Positions 24,386 to 32,851 of a stretch of 64,000 nucleotides of DNA are shown here, in pieces; positions within the stretch are counted from its first letter, which is position 1, and each line of letters starts with the position of its first letter. This DNA comes from Pseudomonas frederiksbergensis. Lineage in GTDB: Bacteria > Pseudomonadota > Gammaproteobacteria > Pseudomonadales > Pseudomonadaceae. A model generated the notes under the pieces. That model did no database searches and was not told the origin of the DNA. It was given only the letters and a program-made list of their open reading frames with translations. Location of the stretch: contig NZ_MOBR01000027.1 in NCBI RefSeq assembly GCF_003732705.1, forward strand, positions 49,186-113,185, in the 5' to 3' direction. Both the position numbers and the translations under genes were made by a program.

Positions 24386-26629
24386 ATGAGCTTCGGCGCC
24401 GATGAAGAGATCCTTCAGGATTTCCTGGTTGAGGCCGGCGAGATTCTAGAGCAACTGTCCGAACAGCTGGTCGAGCTGGAAAGCCGACCGGATGATGCGG
24501 ACTTGCTCAATGCAATTTTTCGCGGTTTTCACACTGTAAAAGGGGGCGCCGGCTTCCTCCAGCTCAATGAGCTGGTGGAGTGCTGTCACATCGCCGAGAA
24601 CGTGTTCGACATCCTGCGCAAGGGTGAACGACGCGTCGACTCGGAACTGATGGACGTAGTTCTCGAAGCGCTGGATGCGGTGAACGGTATGTTCACTGAA
24701 GTCCGCGAGCGCAGCCCGATCACGGCTGCCACTCCAGAATTGCTTGAAGCCTTGGCCCGTCTGGCCGAGCCGCAATCCGCCGACGCAGCTCCGGTTGCCG
24801 ACGTGGTGGAAGAACCCGCCGCCGAGAGCGAATCGGGGGACATCACCGATAACGAATTCGAACAACTGCTGGACTCGCTGAACGCCGTCAAGGCTCAGGC
24901 CGAAGCCCCGGCGGCTGCGCCAGCGCCGAGCAGCAATGCCGCGGCCAGCGACGAAATCACCGACGCCGAGTTCGAGTCGTTGCTCGATCAGTTGCACGGC
25001 AAAGGTCAGTTCGCGGTCGATGCCGTAGCCGCTCCGGCTGCACCTGCTGCCAAGGCCCCGAAAGCGGCCGGCGACAGCTCGGACATCACCGACGACGAAT
25101 TCGAAGCCCTGCTCGATCAACTGCACGGCAAGGGCAATTTCGCCGTTGATGCGCTGGAATCGGCCATTGCTTCGGCACCGGTCCCGGCTGCACCCACCGC
25201 TAAAGCGGCCGGCGGCGATCTGATCTCCGATCACGAGTTCGAATCGCTGCTCGACGAATTGCACGGCAAAGGCAAGTTCACCGAAGTCGGCACCGGCACT
25301 GTGGTCACAGCGCCTGCCGCCAAGGCTGCGGCGGCTGCACCAAAACCTGCGGCCAAAGCGCCTGAGCCTAAAGCTGAAGCGCCGAAACCGGCAGCAGCGG
25401 CTCCGGCACCTGCTCGCGCCGCGCCTTCTGCGCCGCCAGCGGAAAAACCGGCCAGTGAAGCCGAGACCACCGTGCGGGTTGATACCGCGCGTCTCGACGA
25501 AATCATGAACATGGTGGGCGAACTGGTACTGGTGCGTAACCGCTTGGTCCGTCTGGGCCTCAACAGCGGCGACGAAGCCATGTCCAAGGCTGTGTCGAAC
25601 CTTGACGTGGTCACGGCCGACCTGCAAACCGCGGTCATGAAGACCCGGATGCAACCGATCAAGAAGGTCTTCGGGCGCTTCCCGCGTCTGGTTCGCGACC
25701 TGGCTCGCCAGCTCAAGAAAGAGATCAACCTGGAACTGGTCGGCGAAGAAACCGACCTCGACAAGAACCTCGTCGAGGCCCTGGCCGACCCGCTGGTCCA
25801 CTTGGTGCGCAACTCGGTCGACCACGGTATCGAAGAGCCGGCCGAACGCGAAGCGATGGGCAAGCCGCGTAGCGGCAAGGTGATTCTGTCCGCCGAACAG
25901 GAAGGCGACCACATCCTGCTGTCCATCTCCGATGACGGCAAGGGCATGGACGCAGACGTTCTGCGCGGTATCGCGGTCAAGAAAGGCTTGATGGACAAGG
26001 ATGCGGCGGACCGTCTCAGCGAGTCGGACTGCTTCAACCTGATCTTCGCACCGGGTTTCTCGACCAAAACCGAGATCTCCGACGTGTCGGGTCGTGGCGT
26101 GGGCATGGACGTGGTGAAAACCAAGATCGCCCAGCTCAACGGCACCATCAATATCTACTCGACCAAGGGCAAAGGCTCGAAGATCGTCATCAAGGTGCCA
26201 TTGACCTTGGCGATCATGCCGACGCTGATGGTCATGCTCGGCAACCAGGCGTTTGCGTTCCCGCTGGTGAACGTCAACGAGATCTTCCACCTCGACCTGT
26301 CGCGCACCAACGTGGTGGACGGTCAGGAAGTGGTGATCGTGCGGGACAAGGCGCTGCCCTTGTTCTACCTCAAACGCTGGCTGGTCAGCTCCGCCGCTCA
26401 CGAAGAGCAGCGCGAGGGCCATGTGGTGATCCTTTCGGTGGGCACCCAGCGGATCGGCTTTGTCGTCGATCAACTGGTGGGCCAGGAAGAAGTGGTCATC
26501 AAGCCATTGGGCAAAATGCTTCAGGGAACCCCGGGCATGTCCGGCGCCACCATCACGGGTGACGGCCGCATCGCGCTGATTCTCGATGTCCCGAGCATGC
26601 TCAAGCGTTACGCCGCACGGCGTATTTGA
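24386..26629 (+). CDS. cheA: Chemotaxis sensor kinase CheA
   Basis: A 747-residue kinase. The P1 Hpt domain has phospho-histidine H49 (FRGFHTVKGGAGFL). A long Ala/Pro-rich linker (about 140-370) contains four copies of an ITDxEFExLLDxLHGKG motif in place of a recognisable P2 domain. The P3 dimerisation helix pair (about 370-430), the P4 ATPase (NSVDHGIE, DDGKGMD, GRGVGMD) and the P5 CheW-like domain follow. It autophosphorylates under receptor control and passes phosphate to CheY and CheB. It ends 49 bp before cheB. Confidence 0.96.
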   Translation: MSFGADEEILQDFLVEAGEILEQLSEQLVELESRPDDADLLNAIFRGFHTVKGGAGFLQLNELVECCHIAENVFDILRKGERRVDSELMDVVLEALDAVNGMFTEVRERSPITAATPELLEALARLAEPQSADAAPVADVVEEPAAESESGDITDNEFEQLLDSLNAVKAQAEAPAAAPAPSSNAAASDEITDAEFESLLDQLHGKGQFAVDAVAAPAAPAAKAPKAAGDSSDITDDEFEALLDQLHGKGNFAVDALESAIASAPVPAAPTAKAAGGDLISDHEFESLLDELHGKGKFTEVGTGTVVTAPAAKAAAAAPKPAAKAPEPKAEAPKPAAAAPAPARAAPSAPPAEKPASEAETTVRVDTARLDEIMNMVGELVLVRNRLVRLGLNSGDEAMSKAVSNLDVVTADLQTAVMKTRMQPIKKVFGRFPRLVRDLARQLKKEINLELVGEETDLDKNLVEALADPLVHLVRNSVDHGIEEPAEREAMGKPRSGKVILSAEQEGDHILLSISDDGKGMDADVLRGIAVKKGLMDKDAADRLSESDCFNLIFAPGFSTKTEISDVSGRGVGMDVVKTKIAQLNGTINIYSTKGKGSKIVIKVPLTLAIMPTLMVMLGNQAFAFPLVNVNEIFHLDLSRTNVVDGQEVVIVRDKALPLFYLKRWLVSSAAHEEQREGHVVILSVGTQRIGFVVDQLVGQEEVVIKPLGKMLQGTPGMSGATITGDGRIALILDVPSMLKRYAARRI
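24839..25279 (+). repeat. Four in-frame repeats coding an EFExLLDxLHGKG motif in the CheA linker
   Basis: Copies start at CheA residues 152 (ITDNEFEQLLDSL), 190 (ITDAEFESLLDQLHGKGQF), 233 (ITDDEFEALLDQLHGKGNF) and 279 (ISDHEFESLLDELHGKGKF), spaced 38-46 residues with Ala/Pro-rich spacers. The first copy lacks the HGKG part. The core resembles the CheY-docking peptides of FliM (QDEIDALLHG) and CheZ (DDVDDLLSSL). Confidence 0.85.
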
Positions 26630-26678
26630 TTCTGCCGCAGCGGGGCGACAACGCCCCGCTGCGTCTAACGGAGTGTTT

Positions 26679-27806
26679 ATGGTAGTCAAAGTCCTGGTGG
26701 TGGACGATTCGGGGTTTTTCCGCCGCCGCGTCTCGGAAATTCTTTCAGCGGATCCGAATATCCAGGTTGTCGGTACGGCAACCAACGGAAAAGAGGCGAT
26801 TGATCAGGCGCTGGCCCTCAAGCCAGACGTGATCACCATGGACTACGAGATGCCGATGATGGATGGCATCACGGCGGTGCGGCACATCATGCAGCGCTGC
26901 CCGACCCCGGTCTTGATGTTTTCCTCGCTGACGCACGAAGGCGCCCGGGTCACTCTGGATGCGCTGGACGCCGGTGCGGTGGACTTCCTGCCGAAGAATT
27001 TCGAAGACATCTCCCGCAACCCGGAGAAGGTCAAGCAACTGCTGTGCGAAAAGATCCTGAGCATTTCGCGCAGTAACCGTCGCGCCAACACTTACACGGC
27101 TCCGGCCCCTGTGGCCGCACCAACGCCTGCGCCTTCAAGCGTCAGCAGCTACGCCAGCACTGCGCCTGTGCGTCCGGCACCGGCGCCATTGCCGACCCGT
27201 GCGCCAGCGTCTGCCGGCCCATCGTCGCCCGCACCGAAACGCAAAGCCTACAAACTGGTGGCCATCGGCACGTCCACCGGCGGCCCGGTGGCGCTGCAGC
27301 GGGTCTTGACCCAGTTGCCGGCCAACTTTCCGGCGCCGATTGTGCTGATCCAACACATGCCGGCCGCCTTCACCAAGGCCTTCGCCGAACGCCTGGACAA
27401 GCTGTGCCGCATCAACGTCAAGGAAGCCGAGGATGGCGACATCCTGCGTCCGGGCCTGGCGCTGCTGGCCCCGGGTGGCAAGCAAATGATGATCGATGGC
27501 CGTGGCGCGGTGAAAATCCTGCCGGGCGACGAGCGTCTGAACTACAAGCCGTGCGTGGACATCACGTTCGGTTCGGCGGCCAAATCCTACGGTGACAAAG
27601 TTCTGGCGGTTGTGTTGACCGGCATGGGCGCCGATGGACGTGAAGGCGCGCGACTGCTCAAGCAGGGTGGCAGTGCAATCTGGGCCCAGGATGAAGCCAG
27701 TTGCGTGATCTACGGCATGCCGATGGCCATCGTCAAAGCTGACCTCGCCGATGCGATTTACAGCCTCGACGACATTGGCAAGCACTTGGTCGAGGCTTGT
27801 ATCTGA
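26679..27806 (+). CDS. cheB: Chemotaxis methylesterase CheB
   Basis: A 375-residue two-domain adaptation enzyme. The receiver has its acceptor Asp in ITMDYEMPMMDG; after a Pro/Ala/Ser-rich linker comes the esterase with catalytic S in IGTSTGGPVALQ, H in LIQHMPAAFT and D in GMGADGREG. It removes methyl groups or deamidates receptor glutamines. ATG 26679 was chosen because MVVKVLVVDDSGFFRRR is the family start; longer frames reach into cheA. It overlaps motC by one base. Confidence 0.96.
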   Translation: MVVKVLVVDDSGFFRRRVSEILSADPNIQVVGTATNGKEAIDQALALKPDVITMDYEMPMMDGITAVRHIMQRCPTPVLMFSSLTHEGARVTLDALDAGAVDFLPKNFEDISRNPEKVKQLLCEKILSISRSNRRANTYTAPAPVAAPTPAPSSVSSYASTAPVRPAPAPLPTRAPASAGPSSPAPKRKAYKLVAIGTSTGGPVALQRVLTQLPANFPAPIVLIQHMPAAFTKAFAERLDKLCRINVKEAEDGDILRPGLALLAPGGKQMMIDGRGAVKILPGDERLNYKPCVDITFGSAAKSYGDKVLAVVLTGMGADGREGARLLKQGGSAIWAQDEASCVIYGMPMAIVKADLADAIYSLDDIGKHLVEACI

Positions 27807-28546
27807 TGGATGTACTGAGCCTTATCGGGATCATCATGGCGTTCGTCGCCATCATTGGCGGCAACTACCTTGAAGGCGGTCACCTCGGCGCTCTGGCCAA
27901 CGGCCCGGCAGCGTTGATCGTCATTGGTGGGACCGTCGGTGCGGCGCTGTTGCAATCGCCGATGAGCGCGTTCAAGCGCTCCATGCAGATCCTTGCCTGG
28001 ATTCTGTTTCCGCCTCGGGTGGATCTGGCCGGTGGCATCGATCGCGTCGTGAACTGGAGCCTCACCGCCCGCAAGGAAGGCTTGCTCGGTCTGGAAGGGG
28101 TGGCCGACGCCGAACCTGACAACTACTCGCGCAAAGGCCTGCAATTGCTGGTGGACGGCGCCGAGCCGGAAGCGATTCGCAGCATCCTGGAAGTGGATTT
28201 CTACACCCAGGAAAGCCGCGACATCGAAGCCGCCAAAGTCTTCGAAAGCATGGGCGGCTACGCGCCGACCATCGGCATCATCGGTGCGGTGATGGGCCTG
28301 ATCCACGTCATGGGCAACCTTGCCGATCCGTCGCAACTGGGCAGCGGGATTGCCGTGGCTTTCGTCGCCACTATCTACGGCGTGGCCAGCGCCAACCTGG
28401 TGTTGCTGCCGGTCGCGTCCAAGCTCAAGTCCATCGCGTTGCGTCAGTCGCGTTATCGCGAAATGTTGTTGGAAGGGATTCTGTCGATCGCCGAAGGTGA
28501 AAACCCTCGCTCTATTGAGTTGAAGCTTCAGGGCTTCATGGATTGA
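27806..28546 (+). CDS. motC: Flagellar stator protein MotC (MotA family)
   Basis: A 246-residue MotA-type protein with four membrane helices (first: LIGIIMAFVAIIGGNYLEG; last pair around YAPTIGIIGAVMGLIHVMG and GIAVAFVATIYGVASANL). The cytoplasmic loop between helices 2 and 3 carries the charged residues that act on FliG. With MotD it forms the second Pseudomonas stator, used for swarming and high-load rotation. ATG 27806 overlaps the cheB TGA. Confidence 0.95.
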   Translation: MDVLSLIGIIMAFVAIIGGNYLEGGHLGALANGPAALIVIGGTVGAALLQSPMSAFKRSMQILAWILFPPRVDLAGGIDRVVNWSLTARKEGLLGLEGVADAEPDNYSRKGLQLLVDGAEPEAIRSILEVDFYTQESRDIEAAKVFESMGGYAPTIGIIGAVMGLIHVMGNLADPSQLGSGIAVAFVATIYGVASANLVLLPVASKLKSIALRQSRYREMLLEGILSIAEGENPRSIELKLQGFMD

Positions 28547-28561
28547 TGGAGGTAATGGACT

Positions 28562-29452
28562 ATGGCTCGTCGCCGGCAACCTGAAGAACACGTCAATCAC
28601 GAACGCTGGTTGGTTTCCTACGCCGACTTCATCACCTTGCTGTTTGCGTTCTTCGTGGTCATGTATTCGATCTCTTCGATCAACGAAGGCAAGTACAAGG
28701 TCATCTCGGAAGCGTTGATCGGCGTGTTCACAGATTCCGACCGTGCCCTCAAGCCGATCCCGATTGGTGAAGAGCGACCGGTGACCGTGACCCCGGCCAA
28801 GCCGTTGGTCAAGGACAGTGAGCAGGTTGACGCCGGCATCTCAGGTTCCAGTGATCCGCTCAAAACCATTGCCGACGACATCAGTGCCGCGTTCGGCGAC
28901 TTGATCAAATCCAACCAGATGACCATTCGCGGTAATGAGTTGTGGGTCGAAATCGAACTCAACTCCAGCCTGTTGTTCACCAGCGGCGATGCCATGCCCA
29001 GCGACATGGCGTTCAATATCATCGACAAGGTCGCGGCGATCCTGAAACCGTTCGACAACCCGATCCACGTCGAAGGCTTTACCGACGATCAACCGATCCG
29101 CACCGCGCAGTACCCGACCAACTGGGAACTGTCCTCGGCCCGGTCTGCCAGCATCGTGCGCATGCTCGCGATGCAGGGCGTGAACCCCGGTCGCCTGGCC
29201 TCGGTGGGCTACGGTGAATTCCAGCCAGTGGCCAATAACGCCACGGCGGAAGGCCGGGCGCGCAACCGTCGGGTGGTGTTGGTGGTCTCGCGAAATCTCG
29301 ATGTACGCCGCAGTCTTACGGGCACCGGAACTGCCAATGCGAAACCGGATGCCGCGTTGAAGCGCGCTGGCACACAAACTGCACCGACCCCGGTCAAGTC
29401 GCCGGTACGAGAGAGCGCCGTCAATTCTCCGTCACCCGCATTAACACATTGA
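28562..29452 (+). CDS. motD: Flagellar stator protein MotD (MotB family)
   Basis: A 296-residue MotB-type protein. A short cytoplasmic N-terminus leads into one membrane helix, SYADFITLLFAFFVVMYSIS, whose Asp carries the protons. A plug/linker follows, then a periplasmic OmpA-like peptidoglycan-binding domain (VEGFTDDQPI, NWELSSARSASIVRML, GYGEFQPVANNATAEGRARN). It anchors the MotC ring to the cell wall. It lies 15 bp after motC. Confidence 0.95.
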   Translation: MARRRQPEEHVNHERWLVSYADFITLLFAFFVVMYSISSINEGKYKVISEALIGVFTDSDRALKPIPIGEERPVTVTPAKPLVKDSEQVDAGISGSSDPLKTIADDISAAFGDLIKSNQMTIRGNELWVEIELNSSLLFTSGDAMPSDMAFNIIDKVAAILKPFDNPIHVEGFTDDQPIRTAQYPTNWELSSARSASIVRMLAMQGVNPGRLASVGYGEFQPVANNATAEGRARNRRVVLVVSRNLDVRRSLTGTGTANAKPDAALKRAGTQTAPTPVKSPVRESAVNSPSPALTH

Positions 29453-29461
29453 GCTATTTCT

Positions 29462-29480
29462 CGGTCGACCTGATCGACCG
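29462..29480 (+). promoter_or_regulatory. Hairpin touching the ribosome site of parC
   Basis: CGGTCGA-CCTGA-TCGACCG, a perfect 7-bp stem with a 5-nt loop; the stem ends at the base before GGAGG (29481-29485), the ribosome site for parC (ATG 29496). It could stall or load ribosomes, or mark a processing point between motD and parC. Confidence 0.5.
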
Positions 29481-29495
29481 GGAGGAACAATCCGA

Positions 29496-30284
29496 ATGAG
29501 AGTCTGGGCAGTTGCCAATCAAAAGGGTGGTGTTGGTAAAACCACTTCCTCTATCGCTTTAGCCGGGTTGCTGGCCGAGGCGGGCAAGCGCGTGGTCATC
29601 GTCGATCTTGACCCGCACGGCTCAATGACCAGCTATTTCGGCTACGACCCCGATACCCTGGAACACAGCTGCTACGACCTGTTCCTGCACAAGGGCAGCG
29701 TGCCCCAAGGCTTGCCCGGTCAGTTGCTGATGCCCACCAGTCACGACAATATTTCCCTGTTGCCGTCGAGCACGGCGCTGGCGACCCTTGAGCGTCAGTC
29801 GCCGGGCCAGAGTGGCCTGGGCCTGGTGATCGCCAAGAGTCTGGCGCAATTGTGGCAAGACTTCGATTACGCGGTGATCGACAGCCCGCCGTTGCTCGGT
29901 GTGTTGATGGTTAACGCATTAGCCGCGAGCCAGCAGTTGGTGATCCCGGTGCAAACCGAACACCTGGCCGTCAAAGGCCTGGAACGCATGGTCAACACCC
30001 TGGCGATGATCAACCGTTCACGCAAACAGGCGCTGCCGTTCAGCATCGTGCCGACCCTTTTCGACCGCCGCACCCAGGCGTCCCTCGGGACCTTGCGCGT
30101 GTTGCGCGACAAATATCCGGAAGAAATCTGGCAAGGCTACATCCCGGTCGATACCCGTATGCGTGATGCGAGCCGGGCCGGTGTGACGCCTTCGCAATTC
30201 GACGGCAAGAGCCGTGGCGTGCTCGCCTATCGGGCGCTGCTCAAGCACCTGCTGGCCGCACAACTTGTCCCGGCGGTGGCCTGA
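29496..30284 (+). CDS. parC: ParA-like ATPase of the chemotaxis cluster (ParC)
   Basis: A 262-residue ParA/Soj-type ATPase with deviant Walker A QKGGVGKTT and VIVDLDPHGSMTS. It sits inside the chemotaxis operon, not beside a parB gene, and is followed by a CheW-domain protein. In polar flagellates the ParC/ParP pair places and segregates chemotaxis arrays at the cell pole. The symbol is assigned by context and should not be confused with topoisomerase IV parC. Confidence 0.8.
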   Translation: MRVWAVANQKGGVGKTTSSIALAGLLAEAGKRVVIVDLDPHGSMTSYFGYDPDTLEHSCYDLFLHKGSVPQGLPGQLLMPTSHDNISLLPSSTALATLERQSPGQSGLGLVIAKSLAQLWQDFDYAVIDSPPLLGVLMVNALAASQQLVIPVQTEHLAVKGLERMVNTLAMINRSRKQALPFSIVPTLFDRRTQASLGTLRVLRDKYPEEIWQGYIPVDTRMRDASRAGVTPSQFDGKSRGVLAYRALLKHLLAAQLVPAVA

Positions 30285-30298
30285 TGAACCCAAATCCC

Positions 30299-30387
30299 GT
30301 AGGAGCAAGGCTTGCCCGCGATAGCCGCGCTGCAGTCTTCACATTTAAACCGCGTTATCGTTCATCGCGGGCAAGCCTTGCTCCTAC
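30299..30387. repeat. Type A REPIN between parC and parP
   Basis: Arms GTAGGAGCAAGGCTTGCCCG and its inverted copy ending GCCTTGCTCCTAC, a variant sequence of the type A family, with a 41-bp spacer. It fills the gap between the two partner genes, and its right end overlaps the G-rich ribosome site of the next gene. Confidence 0.85.
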
Positions 30388-30399
30388 AGGGGCGTGCGC

Positions 30400-31287
30400 A
30401 TGAACCGCCCGGTAAAAACCACCTCGCGTCCGCAACTGGCGCTCCAGTCGTATCTGGACAGTTTGCTGATGGAGGCGACTGAAGAGTTGCCGCCGGAAGT
30501 TGAAGCGGTTGCTGAAGTCATTGAGGTTGTCGAAGCGGTCGAAGTCGAAGCGGCGCTGGATGAGTTTCAGTTGGCGGTGCTTGAAGAACAGGCCCGTGAC
30601 GCGCGCCCAACGGCTGCCGTTGCTGCGCCAGTGGCTGCACCAGTCGTCGAGAAAGCGCCGATTGCTGTGATCGAAGCCCCGGCACCGATCCTGGCGCCCG
30701 TTTCGACCATCGCGCCGCTGCTGCAAGCCTTGGTCCCGCCGGTGGTCGAAGTCCACCTGCCGCCGAGCAACACGCCGCCACCGGTGGAAACCGATGGCCG
30801 TCCGTCCTGGGCCGCCGAGCCGTTCGAATGCCTGTTGTTCGACGTCGCCGGGCTGACCCTGGCCGTGCCGCTGGTGTGCCTGGGGTCGATTTATTCCCTG
30901 GCCGGCCACGAGCTGACGCCGTTGTTCGGCCAGCCGGAATGGTTCCTCGGGATCCTGCCGAGCCAGGCCGGCAACCTGAAAGTATTGGATACCGCACGCT
31001 GGGTCATGCCGGACCGTTATCGCGACGACTTCCGCCAGGGCCTGCAATACGTTATTTCGGTGCAGGGCTACGAGTGGGGGCTGGCGGTGCATCAGGTCAG
31101 CCGCTCGTTGCGCCTGGACCCGAACGAAATCAAATGGAGAAGTCACCGAGGTCAGCGGCCATGGCTCGCGGGCACGGTGATTGAGCACATGTGTGCATTG
31201 CTGGACGTTTCTGCACTGGCCGAGTTGATCGCCAGCGGCGGGGCAAAGCACATGGGCGGCAGCAAGCCGCTACACAAACCGACGTAG
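30400..31287 (+). CDS. parP: CheW-domain coupling protein ParP
   Basis: About 295 residues. The N-terminal part (1-~140) is acidic and Ala/Val/Pro-rich, low complexity. The C-terminal part is a CheW-like fold (CLLFDVAGLTLAVPLVCLGS, then WFLGILPSQAGNLKVLDTA). In Vibrio and Pseudomonas, ParP uses such a domain to bind CheA and ParC and keep arrays at the pole. ATG 30400 is preferred over GTG 30394; the only ribosome site is the AGGGG at the edge of the upstream REPIN. Confidence 0.8.
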   Translation: MNRPVKTTSRPQLALQSYLDSLLMEATEELPPEVEAVAEVIEVVEAVEVEAALDEFQLAVLEEQARDARPTAAVAAPVAAPVVEKAPIAVIEAPAPILAPVSTIAPLLQALVPPVVEVHLPPSNTPPPVETDGRPSWAAEPFECLLFDVAGLTLAVPLVCLGSIYSLAGHELTPLFGQPEWFLGILPSQAGNLKVLDTARWVMPDRYRDDFRQGLQYVISVQGYEWGLAVHQVSRSLRLDPNEIKWRSHRGQRPWLAGTVIEHMCALLDVSALAELIASGGAKHMGGSKPLHKPT

Positions 31288-31375
31288 CTGCCGACATAAC
31301 AAGTATGCGACGGCATTGTTGAAATGCCGCCAACAGAACACACACCGCCAGAAGCGGTTTTTCGAGGGGTCAGGT

Positions 31376-31861
31376 ATGAGTAATCAGGCGACGAATGCAA
31401 AAGGTTCTGAAGATCCAATCCTGCAATGGGTGACCTTCAAACTGGACAACGAAACCTACGGCATCAACGTGATGCGTGTTCAGGAAGTCCTGCGTTACAC
31501 CGAAATCGCCCCGGTCCCGGGTGCACCGAGCTACGTGCTGGGCATCATCAACCTGCGCGGTAACGTCGTCACCGTGATCGACACCCGTCAGCGCTTCGGC
31601 CTGATGAACGCCGAGATCAGCGACAACACGCGTATCGTCATCATCGAAGCCGACAAGCAAGTGGTCGGGATCATGGTCGACAGCGTGGCCGAAGTGGTTT
31701 ATCTGCGTCAGTCGGAAATCGAGACCGCGCCGAACGTCGGTAACGAAGAGTCCGCCAAGTTTATTCAGGGCGTATGCAACAAGAACAACGAACTCCTCAT
31801 CCTGGTCGAACTGGACAAGATGATGAGCGAAGAAGAATGGTCGGATCTGGAGAACATCTGA
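31376..31861 (+). CDS. cheW: Chemotaxis coupling protein CheW
   Basis: A 161-residue adaptor linking receptors to CheA. The conserved core is plain: VTFKLDNETYGINVMRVQEVL, GAPSYVLGIINLRGNVVTVID and MVDSVAEVVYL. I chose ATG 31376, preceded by CGAGGGG; the frame is open further up but with no family match. The stop is followed at once by the TTG start of the next gene. Confidence 0.96.
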   Translation: MSNQATNAKGSEDPILQWVTFKLDNETYGINVMRVQEVLRYTEIAPVPGAPSYVLGIINLRGNVVTVIDTRQRFGLMNAEISDNTRIVIIEADKQVVGIMVDSVAEVVYLRQSEIETAPNVGNEESAKFIQGVCNKNNELLILVELDKMMSEEEWSDLENI

Positions 31862-32254
31862 TTGATTCTTGAGGTTGCAGTCATTGTCCTGTTCCTGTTT
31901 TGGGCAGGCACGCTGGCGATGTTCCTGTCGTACATCCGCAGCCAGCGCGTGATCGCGGCGCAACAGGCCGAGGGCGATGCGCTGCGCGATCAGCGCATCA
32001 AAGACCTGGCCAAGCGCGTCGACAACTACCAGAGCGGCAACGTGCGCATGGGTGAAGACCTGCACGAACTGCGCGCGGTGGTTTCGCCGTTGCCGGACAA
32101 ACTGGCCCAACTGGAACAGCGCGACCCCTCCAGCCTGTCGTTCGCCCAAGCGGCGCGACTGGTGGGTATGGGCGCCACCGTTGATGAACTGACTCAGTCC
32201 TGCGGCTTGACCCAGGCTGAGGCGGAGTTGATGCGTAAGTTGCACAAGACCTGA
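31862..32254 (+). CDS. DUF2802 protein, end of chemotaxis operon
   Basis: A 130-residue protein with an N-terminal membrane helix (LEVAVIVLFLFWAGTLAMFL), a coiled-coil-like charged middle (QQAEGDALRDQRIKDLAKRV) and a C-terminal small helical segment (AARLVGMGATVDELTQSCGLTQAEAELM) resembling an HTH-like DUF2802 tail. It starts at TTG 31862, directly after the cheW TGA, with no spacer, so it is likely translated by re-initiation. It is conserved after cheW in Pseudomonas; function unknown. Confidence 0.8.
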   Translation: MILEVAVIVLFLFWAGTLAMFLSYIRSQRVIAAQQAEGDALRDQRIKDLAKRVDNYQSGNVRMGEDLHELRAVVSPLPDKLAQLEQRDPSSLSFAQAARLVGMGATVDELTQSCGLTQAEAELMRKLHKT

Positions 32255-32278
32255 GTTTTGCGATTCAGCTGAAACCGC

Positions 32279-32372
32279 TTTCGCGAGCAAGCCCGCTCCC
32301 ACATTGGATTGGCGGTGTTCACACATTCTGTGCGCACCACCGACCCCCTGTGGGAGCGGGCTTGCTCGCGAA
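32279..32372. repeat. Type A REPIN after the chemotaxis operon
   Basis: Arms TTCGCGAGCAAGCCCGCTCC and GTGGGAGCGGGCTTGCTCGC with a ~50-bp spacer. It lies in the convergent gap and, with the adjacent type B element, could stop transcription from both sides. Confidence 0.85.
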
Positions 32373-32410
32373 GGCGTCCTCTAAAACTCAGTAATCATCC
32401 CCGCGATTGA

Positions 32411-32523
32411 GATCGTTCCCATGCTCTGCGTGGGAATGCCTCTTGGGACGCTCCGCGTTCTGCTCTTGAACTGTGACGCAGAGCGTCATGGGCTGCATTC
32501 CCACGCGGAGCGTAGGAACGATC
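32411..32523 (-). repeat. Type B palindromic element (copy 4, reverse polarity)
   Basis: Starts GATCGTTCCCATGCTCTGCG and ends GCGTAGGAACGATC; single changes on each arm. The GGGCTGCATT tag is on the right arm. Its last two bases touch the stop codon of the minus-strand flhB-like gene. Confidence 0.82.
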
Positions 32524-32851
32524 AGTAGTCGTCGCCGCGATCGGTGACATCCTTCTCGACTTGCGGCGCATTCGGATCCTGTCCCTCAGGAAACTTGCCC
32601 TTCAGATTCCACGCAAACGCAATAATCTCGGCAATCGTGCGGTACAACTCCTCGGGAATACTGTCCCCCAACTCCATCTTCGCCAGCAGCCTTACCAGCT
32701 CCGGGTTTTCATAGATCGGCACTTCGCATTCGCGGGCGATTTTCAAAATCGCTTCGGCCAGTTCGTCGTCGCCCTTGGCGGTGAGGGTCGGGGCGTGGCT
32801 GCCGTCGTATTTGAGGGCGATGGCTTGGCGTGGGGTGTTGGGGTTTCTCAT
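32522..32851 (-). CDS. Stand-alone FlhB C-terminal-domain protein (YlqH/FhlB type)
   Basis: A 109-residue protein homologous only to the cytoplasmic, post-cleavage part of FlhB. QAIALKYDGSHAPTLTAKG matches the AVALKYD segment that follows NPTH in the full-length FlhB encoded at 16232; IPEELYRTIAEIIAFAW matches its end. There is no NPTH, consistent with a piece that mimics cleaved FlhB. The start ATG overlaps the stop of the FliK-like gene by 4 bp, so the two products probably work together. Confidence 0.85.
   Translation of the reverse strand: MRNPNTPRQAIALKYDGSHAPTLTAKGDDELAEAILKIARECEVPIYENPELVRLLAKMELGDSIPEELYRTIAEIIAFAWNLKGKFPEGQDPNAPQVEKDVTDRGDDY

Noticed and set aside
24446..26785. Long minus-strand open frame (779 codons) opposite cheA
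   Set aside because: It mirrors the codon bias of cheA, is rich in His/Gln/Arg as antisense frames in GC-rich DNA are, and has no recognisable domain. The same holds for the frames opposite fliF (1818-3437), fliG (3997-5229), fliK (10337-11809) and ttuD (61453-62733).
29496..30284. Chromosome or plasmid partition ATPase
   Set aside because: It resembles ParA, but there is no parB or parS nearby and the gene is inside the chemotaxis operon next to a CheW-domain partner, so a role in array placement is more likely.
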